This document shows, in pieces, positions 1 through 7,752 of a stretch of 41,931 nucleotides of DNA. Position 1 is the stretch's first letter. Each line of letters starts with the position of its first letter. A model generated the notes under the pieces. The model saw only the letters and a list, made by a program, of their open reading frames with translations, ran no database searches and was not told the origin of the DNA. The position numbers were made by a program, and so were the translations under genes. The DNA comes from JAJFUG01 sp964473155 (GTDB lineage: Bacteria; Gemmatimonadota; Glassbacteria; GWA2-58-10), in contig CAYYNT010000035.1 of NCBI GenBank assembly GCA_964473155.1, positions 1 through 41,931 on the forward strand. The letters run 5' to 3'.

Positions 1-1
1 G

Positions 2-397
2 TTTTTCGAACAGCAGACTCTGATCATAGGGACCTTTACCCTGCTTACGATTTTGTTGGCCTGTCTTGGCCTATTGGGGTTGATCACTCTGGCCGCCGAG
101 AGCCGGACCAAGGAGATCGGTGTGCGTAAGGTGATGGGGGCCTCGGTGGGCGATATCATCTTTCTGTTGTCGCGCGAATTCATGCTCCTTTTGGGATTTG
201 CGATCCTTGTTGCCTGGCCAGCGGCCTGGTACCTGAGCCGGTGCTGGCTGGAGGGTTTCGCCTATCGGATCAGCCTGGATTGGTGGACATTCCTCCTGGC
301 CGGGCTGGTGGCTTTCGTACTGGCTGCGGTAACGGTCAGTTTCCAGGCTTTCAAGGCCGCCACTGCCGACCCGGTCAAAGCCCTGCGCTACGAGTAG
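2..397 (+). CDS. FtsX/MacB-type ABC permease, C-terminal part (copy 1 of 7)
   Basis: The gene enters from the left edge of the window; the frame is open from base 2, so only about the last 131 residues are seen. They hold the second FtsX domain: a membrane segment ending in ACLGLLGLITLAAE, the conserved cytoplasmic motif RTKEIGVRKVMGAS, and two further membrane helices ending in the family tail DPVKALRYE. In MacB-like transporters this domain anchors a periplasmic permease that couples to a cytoplasmic ATPase by mechanotransmission. No ATPase is visible. It is followed after 47 bp by a paralogue on the same strand. The domain assignment is firm; the substrate is unknown. Confidence 0.9.
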   Translation, partial: FFEQQTLIIGTFTLLTILLACLGLLGLITLAAESRTKEIGVRKVMGASVGDIIFLLSREFMLLLGFAILVAWPAAWYLSRCWLEGFAYRISLDWWTFLLAGLVAFVLAAVTVSFQAFKAATADPVKALRYE

Positions 398-444
398 AAG
401 CTCTTATAAGATCAAGAAGATTCAGTTTTGAAAAGGAATCAGTC

Positions 445-2529
445 ATGTCGATGCTGGGAAACTATTTCAAAGTGGCGCTGCGCAACCTGCTGCGGCACAA
501 ATTCTATTCAGCGATCAACATCTCGGGCCTGGCGGTGGGCCTGGCCTGCTGCACGGTCATCGCCCTGTGGGTGCAGTATCATCTTTCGTTCGACAGGTTC
601 CACCGCAACGCCGGCAGGGTGTACAAGCTGATCAGCAAGCAGACTTTCGGCGGCCCCAGTCCGGAGCATGTCGGATTGAGTTCTGCGCCGTTCGGGCCGG
701 CCCTCGAGCAGGATTTTCCAGAAGTCGAGGCGTTCTGCAGGATCGTCCAGTATGAAAACCTGGTCCTGGAGGACAAAGGGAATCCGTTGGTCCTGAAAGA
801 TTTTGCCTACATTGATTCCTCGGCTTTCAAGCTGTTCACTTTCGAGATTCTCGCAGGCGACCCGGGTTCGGCGCTCCGCGAACCCGGGAGCCTGGTGCTG
901 ACCGATGAGACCGCGGCCAGGCTCTCGCTCGCCGGTGATCCCGTAGGCCAGTCGCTGAGGGATGACGATGGCATAGAGTATAAGATTACTGCCGTGGTGA
1001 AAAAATTCCCACGTAACTCGCATTTCCAGTTTGATGCCCTGGTTTCGTTCAGCACACTCAGGAGCGGCGCCTGGCAGACCAATTTCAACAACAACTGCCT
1101 CAACACTTACCTGATGCTGACGCAGGGCGCGGACAGCAAGGCCCTGGAAGCCAAGATCCCCGCTTTCCTTAAGCGGCGCGGGATATTGTTCCCCGAAAAA
1201 TATGTCTATTATCTCCATCCGCTCAGAGATATGCATCTGCGCTCGACCAGTATTCATTACCAGATAAACCGGGACCAGTCCGACATACGCTACGTCTACA
1301 TTTTTTCCGGCGTGGCGCTGCTTGTTCTGGTCATCGCATGCCTCAATTTCACAAATCTGGCTACAGCCCGCTCCATAAGGCGCGCCCGGGAAGTAGGGCT
1401 GCGCAAGGTGCTGGGGGCGGGCCGCGGCCAGCTTGTCGGGCAGTTCCTTGGTGAATCGGTGTTCATGGCCCTGTGCTCAATGCTGCTGGCGGTGGTTCTG
1501 ATTGAACTTTCTCTGCCCATGCTCAATGCATGGCTGGGCAGCGCTTTCGTTTTTGATTATTCGCGAAACGGCGTCCTGTTGCTGGAACTGGTCGGGATCG
1601 CCCTGGCCGCCGGGGTAATGGCCGGGCTGTATCCGGCTTTCTTCCTCGCCTCGTTCAGACCGGCGGCAGTGCTCAAGGGCGTTCTCGACACCTCAGGGCG
1701 CGGGCTTGGCCTGCGCCGCTGTTTCATCGTCACCCAGTTTGTCATCTCTATCGGGCTGATAGTCTGCACCCTGTTCGTCAACCGGCAGATAACGTACATG
1801 CGGAACAAGGACCTGGGATTCGACAAGAGCCAGGTGGTAATTCTCCCGATGGCGGGAACGATGAACGAAAATTTCGAGTCCCTGCGCCACGAACTGCTGA
1901 TGAATCCCGCAGTCACCGGTTTGACCGCCGCGGCCGCCAGCCTGGGTGAACCGATCAACCAGAATCCGGTCAATTACCAGGGAAAGCCACCCGCGGAGCA
2001 CTGGGGCGCGAACAACGTGGCGGTCGAAAAGGATTTCGTCCGGTTCTACGGGCTGGACCTTGTCGCCGGCTCTGATTTCACCCGTTTCACGGCCGGTGAT
2101 TCCAGCCTCAGGTACATCGTCAACGAAGCTTTTATCAGAAAGATCGGCTGGTCGCCGGAATCCGCCCTGGGGCAGCAACTGGAACTGGACGGGACGGACG
2201 GAACGCTGGTGGGAGTAGTGAAAGATTTCAATTTCTACTCCCTGCACCGGGCGATAGATCCCATAATCCTGGTGTCCGATCCCTATAACGTGCATGGATC
2301 GCATTATTTGAACGCCGTCTCGGTAAGAATCCGGCCGGAAAACATGGAAGCCACGCTGCAGTTCCTCAAGAAAATCTGGACGCGCTACTCGCCGAAATCT
2401 CCGTTCGAATATTCGTTCCTGGACGAGGATTTAAACCGCCTGTATCAATCCGAGGCCCTGGCCGGGCGGATGGCCGGAATTTTTTCCGGCTGGGTGTTTT
2501 TATCGCTTGTCTCGGGCTGCTGGGCCTGA
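445..2529 (+). CDS. FtsX/MacB-type ABC permease, 5' part of a frameshifted gene (copy 2)
   Basis: The start chosen is the ATG at 445 (Met-Ser-Met-Leu-Gly-Asn-Tyr), preceded by an AAAAGGAA ribosome site; the frame is open further upstream but that overlaps copy 1. Layout: TM1 at about residues 25-47, a periplasmic MacB_PCD-like domain, an FtsX domain with three helices at about 285-415 carrying the motif RAREVGLRKVLGAG, a fifth helix at about 430-455, and a second periplasmic domain. The reading frame is lost near 2480-2500 and ends at TGA 2527-2529 with an unrelated tail, so the last three helices are missing from this product. They continue in another frame up to 2843. Restoring one base gives about 800 residues, the length of the intact neighbours. 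Confidence 0.88.
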   Translation: MSMLGNYFKVALRNLLRHKFYSAINISGLAVGLACCTVIALWVQYHLSFDRFHRNAGRVYKLISKQTFGGPSPEHVGLSSAPFGPALEQDFPEVEAFCRIVQYENLVLEDKGNPLVLKDFAYIDSSAFKLFTFEILAGDPGSALREPGSLVLTDETAARLSLAGDPVGQSLRDDDGIEYKITAVVKKFPRNSHFQFDALVSFSTLRSGAWQTNFNNNCLNTYLMLTQGADSKALEAKIPAFLKRRGILFPEKYVYYLHPLRDMHLRSTSIHYQINRDQSDIRYVYIFSGVALLVLVIACLNFTNLATARSIRRAREVGLRKVLGAGRGQLVGQFLGESVFMALCSMLLAVVLIELSLPMLNAWLGSAFVFDYSRNGVLLLELVGIALAAGVMAGLYPAFFLASFRPAAVLKGVLDTSGRGLGLRRCFIVTQFVISIGLIVCTLFVNRQITYMRNKDLGFDKSQVVILPMAGTMNENFESLRHELLMNPAVTGLTAAAASLGEPINQNPVNYQGKPPAEHWGANNVAVEKDFVRFYGLDLVAGSDFTRFTAGDSSLRYIVNEAFIRKIGWSPESALGQQLELDGTDGTLVGVVKDFNFYSLHRAIDPIILVSDPYNVHGSHYLNAVSVRIRPENMEATLQFLKKIWTRYSPKSPFEYSFLDEDLNRLYQSEALAGRMAGIFSGWVFLSLVSGCWA

Positions 2530-2843
2530 TCTCGTACACCACGGAGAACCGGACCAAGGAGATAGGCATTCGCAAGGTTCTGGGCGCCTCGGTGAATGAC
2601 ATAGTGTTTCTGTTGTCGCGCGAATTCATGCTTCTGCTGGGGGCGTCGGTTCTGGTTGCCTGGCCAGCTGCCTGGTGGCTGATGGAACACTGGATGCGGA
2701 ATTTTGCCTACCGCATAGGGCTTGACTGGTGGATGTTTGTCCTTTCGGGATTGATCGTTTCCGTCCTGGCGGCGGTGACGGTCACCATTCAGGCGTCTAA
2801 GGCCGCCACCGCCGACCCGATCCAGGCGCTACGCTACGAATAG
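2491..2843 (+). pseudogene. C-terminal FtsX domain of copy 2, out of frame with its 5' part
   Basis: From about 2491 the frame one base back encodes GVFIACLGLLGLIS, then RTKEIGIRKVLGAS and the tail DPIQALRYE, exactly the expected last FtsX domain of the preceding gene. Adding one C after 2490 gives Ser-Gly-Leu-Gly-Val-Phe-Ile-Ala-Cys across the join; adding one T to the T6 run at 2480-2485 also restores the frame. A GTG at 2592 could open a short frame but has no convincing ribosome site and would lack a complete first helix. It is best read as the broken end of one gene, either a real mutation or an assembly indel. Confidence 0.85.
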
Positions 2844-2926
2844 AAATATTAGTTTCAGGAGAAACCTGTGTTCGAGAACTACTTTAAAATCGCCCTGCGT
2901 AACCTGATGCGGCACAAAGTCTACTC
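2832..2926 (+). repeat. Spacer-plus-gene-start repeat, copy A
   Basis: These 95 bases match 10177-10271 with one mismatch (2864 A against G). The unit covers the last codons and stop of the upstream permease, the whole intergenic spacer with its ribosome site, and about the first 20 codons of the next permease. It shows that copies 3 and 6 were duplicated or converted together with their 5' spacer. Confidence 0.85.
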
Positions 2927-5300
2927 AGTGATAAATATCCTGAGTCTGGCTTTGGGCATGGCCTCCTGCATGGTGATTGTACCGCAGGTCCTTTACCACA
3001 TGTCGTTCGACCGCTTCAACAGGAATTACGACCGTATCTGCCGGGTCACTATGCACTTGGAGTTCCCAGGCCAGAACCCTACCGAAAACTGTGGCTCATC
3101 CGGCTGGCATGGTCGGGATATAAAAGCGGAATTCCCAGAGGTGGAGGACTACGCCAGAATTTTCTATTCATGGGATAAGGTGATGGCTCGCGCAGGGGAA
3201 AAGGAAATCGGAATCCCGATCCTGTGCTACAGTGAAAATTCGCTGTTCAGGCTGTTCAGCTTCGAGTTCGCGGAAGGGGATTCCGCCACAGCGCTGTCCG
3301 AACCAACCGGCATGGTGTTGAGCCAAGAGACTGCTAAAAGCCTTTTCGGCGATGAAAAAGCTCTCGGTAGAACGGTAACGTTGCAGGGGTCCAATGAATA
3401 CAAGGTGACCGGTGTTCTGAAGAAAATCCCCAGCAACTCACACCTGCGTTTCGACATGCTGGTGCCGCTAACCCGGCGCTGGCCGCTGGAGACCCTGGAA
3501 AGCTACCAGGGCTTGCCGGACTACTACACTTATCTTCTGCTTTCTCCAGGCACCAATTACCGGGAACTGGTGCGTAAAATTGCAGCCTCCGGCCTGTTAA
3601 AACGTGCCCAATTGCCTGGAGTACGCGTATCGGGTGGCGCAAGGCTGGATCTGCAGCCCCTGAACAGAGTCCATCTCTATTCTTCTCACATAGAGTATGA
3701 CAACCTTCACTGGCGCAAGGCAAACATCACCCATGTTCTCATTTTTGCCGCGGTAGCCCTGCTGATGCTGGTGGTGGCCTGCATCAATTTCATCAACCTG
3801 GCCACGGCGCGCTCCACGCACCGGGCCCGGGAGGTGGGGGTGCGCAAGGTAGTCGGGGCGAGCCGAGCCCAACTCGTCCGTCAGTTCCTCTGTGAGTCGA
3901 TACTGATAAGCCTTTTAGCCGTGATCGCGGCACAAGTGCTGATCGAAATCAGCCGGCCGCTGTTGAATCAGTTCCTGGTCAGCAACCAGGAAATCAGTTT
4001 CGCGGGGGGCTGGCGTTTTTTCCTGCTGATGACCGTAGTGACTGTCGTGGTGGGGCTGCTGTCCGGCTGGTATCCGGCCTTGTTCCTGTCTCTGCCTAAG
4101 CCGCAGGATATCTTGAAAGGCGGGGGACGCGGGACAGTAAAAGGCCTCGGACTGCGCAGGGCGCTGGTGGTCGTGCAGTTCTCGGCCTCTATTTTCCTGA
4201 TCGTGTGCAGCCTGTTTATCTTAAAGCAGCTTCGCTGGATCAGTCAGCAGGACCTGGGCTACAACAGGGAGAGGGTGCTGACAATCAGGATGATGAGTCC
4301 AGCAATCCAGGCCCGCTACCCGGCTGTCCGGAACGCGATTCTGTCCAACGGGTCGGTAACCGGCGTGTGCGCCTCGGGAATCTCACCGCTGGGTAAGGGC
4401 ATCGCCGGCGCAATCATGCATTTCGAGGGGCAGGTGCCGGGCGAGCTGTGGATTACTCGTTACATGTCAGTGGACCCGGAATTCATTCCTTTCTTCGGGC
4501 TGGAAATGGCCGAGGGACGCGCTTTTTCCTCCGAAATGGGAACTGATACGAGCGGGGCCTATATCATCAACGAAACACTGAAGCGCAAACTGGGCTGGGA
4601 CAAGGCGGTGGGGAAAAAGTTCTGGCTGGATACAAAAGCCGGACAGGGGCTGGGATTGAATTCTTACGAACCGGGCCGGGTTATCGGAGTGGTCAGGGAT
4701 TTCAATTTCAGTTCCCTGCACAACCCGATAGAGCCGCTGGCCCTGGTTGTCCGGCCCTCTGATTTCTATTATCTCTCCGTAAGGCTCAAGCCGCAGGATG
4801 TGCAGGGGACACGGGATTATCTGGAAAAGATCTGGAACCGTCTGGACCCTGGCGGTGCTTTCGAATCCTGGTTCCTGAATGACGACATCGAGTGGCAGTA
4901 CCAGGGCGATAAATTTGCTGGACAACTGGTAACCGGTTTTACGGTCCTGTGCGTCCTGATCGCCTGCCTGGGGCTTTTGGGGCTGGTTTCCCTGGCCGCG
5001 GAGCGGCGCACCAAGGAGATCGGTATCCGGAAAGTCCTTGGGGCCTCGATGTTCGACGTAATCCTGCTGCTGTCGCGTGAATTCATGGCCCTGCTGAGTA
5101 TTGCGATCCTGATTGCCTGGCCCGCGGCCTGGTGGATTATGAACCGCTGGCTGCAGAATTTCGCCTACCGGACCGACCTGGACTGGTACACGTTCGTTCT
5201 GGCCGGAGTGATCGCCCTGGCGGTGGCCGCGGCCACGGTCAGCTTCCAGGCGGTCCGGGCCGCCACCGCCGACCCGATCCAGGCGCTACGCTACGAGTGA
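2868..5300 (+). CDS. FtsX/MacB-type ABC permease (copy 3)
   Basis: Intact, 810 residues, starting at GTG 2868 five bases after AGGAGA. It has eight predicted membrane segments: one near residues 18-40, three in the first FtsX domain (about 290-410, with RAREVGVRKVVGAS), one near 435-460, and three in the second FtsX domain (about 690-800, with RTKEIGIRKVLGAS). Two large periplasmic MacB_PCD-like domains lie between. This duplicated layout matches the long permeases common in Bacteroidetes and the duplicated orphan permeases of Acidobacteria, which are often found without their own ATPase. Its closest relative in the window is copy 6, with which it shares near-identical tracts. The transported substrate cannot be inferred. 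Confidence 0.92.
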   Translation: MFENYFKIALRNLMRHKVYSVINILSLALGMASCMVIVPQVLYHMSFDRFNRNYDRICRVTMHLEFPGQNPTENCGSSGWHGRDIKAEFPEVEDYARIFYSWDKVMARAGEKEIGIPILCYSENSLFRLFSFEFAEGDSATALSEPTGMVLSQETAKSLFGDEKALGRTVTLQGSNEYKVTGVLKKIPSNSHLRFDMLVPLTRRWPLETLESYQGLPDYYTYLLLSPGTNYRELVRKIAASGLLKRAQLPGVRVSGGARLDLQPLNRVHLYSSHIEYDNLHWRKANITHVLIFAAVALLMLVVACINFINLATARSTHRAREVGVRKVVGASRAQLVRQFLCESILISLLAVIAAQVLIEISRPLLNQFLVSNQEISFAGGWRFFLLMTVVTVVVGLLSGWYPALFLSLPKPQDILKGGGRGTVKGLGLRRALVVVQFSASIFLIVCSLFILKQLRWISQQDLGYNRERVLTIRMMSPAIQARYPAVRNAILSNGSVTGVCASGISPLGKGIAGAIMHFEGQVPGELWITRYMSVDPEFIPFFGLEMAEGRAFSSEMGTDTSGAYIINETLKRKLGWDKAVGKKFWLDTKAGQGLGLNSYEPGRVIGVVRDFNFSSLHNPIEPLALVVRPSDFYYLSVRLKPQDVQGTRDYLEKIWNRLDPGGAFESWFLNDDIEWQYQGDKFAGQLVTGFTVLCVLIACLGLLGLVSLAAERRTKEIGIRKVLGASMFDVILLLSREFMALLSIAILIAWPAAWWIMNRWLQNFAYRTDLDWYTFVLAGVIALAVAAATVSFQAVRAATADPIQALRYE
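4953..5276 (+). repeat. Near-identical 324-bp tract shared with copy 6 (copy A)
   Basis: Matches 12292-12615 with one mismatch (5240 C against A), including 287 identical bases in a row, also at synonymous sites. Just outside the tract the two genes differ at many third positions. This is the pattern of a gene-conversion tract covering the last FtsX domain. Confidence 0.9.
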
Positions 5301-5352
5301 TGCATTTTACCAGCGGAGCCTGTTGCTCTGCAATCATACAAGGTGAATCGCA

Positions 5353-7701
5353 ATGTCGATGTTGAGTAATTACTTCAAGGTGGCCCTCCGCAACATTCTG
5401 CGGCACAAGGTCCATTCCGCGATCAATATCGCCGGTTTGACAGTCGGCCTGGCCTGCTGTCTGGGTATCATGCTCTTTATCCGATTTGTCCTTTCCTGCG
5501 ATGATTTTCAGGAGAAAGGCGACCGCATTTACCGGGTAATCAGCATCCTGACCGCGAAGGGCCAAAGTCCCCAGCACACGCCGAGTGTTTCCGGGCCGGT
5601 CGGGCCGGGCCTGAAGAACGACTATCCCGAGATAGAGAACTACGTCAGGTTCATATGGCAATGGAACGTGCCGGTCAGGTACGAGGGGAAATGGCTGGAC
5701 TTGAACAGTTGTGCAAATACGGATTCGACCGTATTCAAAGTATTCACCTGGAAGATGAAAAGCGGAAATCCGGCCACGGCTTTGTGCGAGCCCAAAAGCA
5801 TCGTCCTGACTGAAGAGACGGCCAGAAAAATCTTCGGGAATGAAGATCCACTCGGTAAAATCCTGTATTTTCCTGATGGAGGCGATTTTAAAGTCACCGG
5901 AGTAATGGAAGACATCCCGGCCAACTCAGTGATCAGATTCGGCTGCCTGAGGCCGCTCAGCAAAGCCAGATTTGACTGGATCGAGGAGCATGCGAGAATA
6001 GGTCTCGTTACTTTCGTCCTGCTTAAAGAGGGCGTGGACCTGGAGAATCTCCAGGCGAAGATGAAGTCTTTTTCCAGGAATTTCCTCGAGGGAAGTGAAA
6101 ACCAGGTCAATTACTATCTGCAACCGTTGAAAGATATTTTACTGCGTTCAGGACATATAAGCGGCGAGTCTCCGACCGGTCTGCTTCTGACTCTTGTTTC
6201 CGCGATGGGCCTTCTGATTCTCGTGGTCGGCTGCGTCAATTACATGAACCTCGCGACTGCCCGCGCGTCTCACCGCGCGCGGGAAGTGGGAATGCGCAAA
6301 GTGTTCGGGGCTGACCGCAAGCGTCTGATCTGGCAATTCCTGGGGGAATCAGTTTTACAGGCCTTTATTGCCATGTTCATTGTGTTATGCATTATAGAGT
6401 TAGCCCTGCCGGTCTTTAACAGAAACACCAAAATGGGGATCGAACTGGATTGGCTGCTGATTCTCGGCTTTTTCGCAGTCGCCGCGTTCGCGGGGATTCT
6501 GGCAGGGAGCTATCCTGCCTTTATTCTTTCCTCTTTCCGTCCTTTGCGGGTTTTGAAAGGCATTTCAAAAACAGGGGCCAGGGGACTTCTCCTGCGCAGG
6601 ATTATGGTAGTGGCGCAACTCGGGTTTTCACTGTTCCTTATAATATGCACACTTCTGTTGAACAGTCAGGCGCGGTATCTCCTCAGTTATGACATGGGTT
6701 TCAACTCGGCGCAGGTAGTGACACTTCCGCTGACAGACAGGATTCGGGACCGGCTCGATATGTTCCGCCAGGAACTTCTTCGCATTCCTTCCATTACCGG
6801 AATCGCCGCTTCCTCAAACAAACCTGGTTCGGTCAGCCAGATCGCCGCTTTCGATTTCGAGGGTAGAAATCCGGATGAGTCCTGGAGCGCCTCCATCATA
6901 TCGGTCGATTACGATTTTATCCCTTTCTACGGTCTCAAACTGATGCAGGGAAGAAATTTCTCGCGTGATTTCGAGGCGGACGCGGCGGGAAGCTATATCA
7001 TAAACGAAACGCTCGCCCGAAAGCTGGAATGGGATTCGCCCTTGGGTAAAAGTCTCGGACTGAACGGCGGGAGTGGGACAGTCATAGGAATCATCAAAGA
7101 TTTCAATTATGTGACTTTGCAGAAACAGATCATGCCATTGATTCTGCGGCTCGCCCCTTCTGATTTGAAAACCCTGTCGCTGAGGCTTGCCCCTGAAAAC
7201 CCACAGGAGACACTGAAATCTGTCGAAAGAGTATGGTCACGGAATGAGCTGGACCGGCCTTTCAAATACACTTTTCTGGATGATGACATATCCCGCATGT
7301 ACCAGCCCCTGAAGAATTTTTCTTTTGTTGCCGCGGTAGCCGGATTCTTTTCAATCATCATCGGCTGCCTGGGCCTTCTGGGCCTGATCTCATTCAGCGC
7401 GCAGGAGCGCTCGAGGGAAATCGGAATCCGCAAGGTGATGGGAGCATCGACGGTGGACGTTTTCCTTCTTATGTCGAAAGAGTACCTGATACTGTTCACG
7501 ATCGCGTTCCTTGCGGTCTGCCCGCTGACCTGGCTGGCTTTCGATATTTTTCTCCAGAACTTCGCATATCGGATAGATGTAGGGGTCTTTCCGTTCATCC
7601 TCGGCGGGCTGGCTGTCCTGATAATAGCAGGATCAGCCGTCAGTTGGCAGGCCTTGAAAGCCGCCTCGGCGGACCCGGTGACGGTGCTGCATTACGAGTG
7701 A
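5353..7701 (+). CDS. FtsX/MacB-type ABC permease (copy 4)
   Basis: Intact, 782 residues, starting at ATG 5353 six bases after AGGTGA. It has the same eight-helix layout as its neighbours, with RAREVGMRKVFGAD in the first FtsX domain and RSREIGIRKVMGAS in the second, ending DPVTVLHYE. Its sequence is among the more divergent in the array: lysine- and phenylalanine-rich stretches, a changed C-terminal tail, and slightly more A/T. It shares a 53-base identical block near its start (5374-5426) with copy 5 (7774-7826), covering the conserved amino-terminal helix region. The function is assigned by family only. Confidence 0.91.
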   Translation: MSMLSNYFKVALRNILRHKVHSAINIAGLTVGLACCLGIMLFIRFVLSCDDFQEKGDRIYRVISILTAKGQSPQHTPSVSGPVGPGLKNDYPEIENYVRFIWQWNVPVRYEGKWLDLNSCANTDSTVFKVFTWKMKSGNPATALCEPKSIVLTEETARKIFGNEDPLGKILYFPDGGDFKVTGVMEDIPANSVIRFGCLRPLSKARFDWIEEHARIGLVTFVLLKEGVDLENLQAKMKSFSRNFLEGSENQVNYYLQPLKDILLRSGHISGESPTGLLLTLVSAMGLLILVVGCVNYMNLATARASHRAREVGMRKVFGADRKRLIWQFLGESVLQAFIAMFIVLCIIELALPVFNRNTKMGIELDWLLILGFFAVAAFAGILAGSYPAFILSSFRPLRVLKGISKTGARGLLLRRIMVVAQLGFSLFLIICTLLLNSQARYLLSYDMGFNSAQVVTLPLTDRIRDRLDMFRQELLRIPSITGIAASSNKPGSVSQIAAFDFEGRNPDESWSASIISVDYDFIPFYGLKLMQGRNFSRDFEADAAGSYIINETLARKLEWDSPLGKSLGLNGGSGTVIGIIKDFNYVTLQKQIMPLILRLAPSDLKTLSLRLAPENPQETLKSVERVWSRNELDRPFKYTFLDDDISRMYQPLKNFSFVAAVAGFFSIIIGCLGLLGLISFSAQERSREIGIRKVMGASTVDVFLLMSKEYLILFTIAFLAVCPLTWLAFDIFLQNFAYRIDVGVFPFILGGLAVLIIAGSAVSWQALKAASADPVTVLHYE

Positions 7702-7752
7702 CCGAAGCAGGATTAATGGCGGAACACGAAATACCGCCGTAAGGAGAAATAT

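Noticed and set aside
508..1257. 249-codon open frame on the minus strand inside permease copy 2
   Set aside because: Shadow of a well-supported coding frame; no ribosome site or known domain.
2476..2500. Programmed -1 frameshift at the T6 run of copy 2
   Set aside because: The codon phase at the T run does not give a standard X-XXY-YYZ heptamer and no intact paralogue in the array needs such a shift; not excluded, but an indel is more likely.
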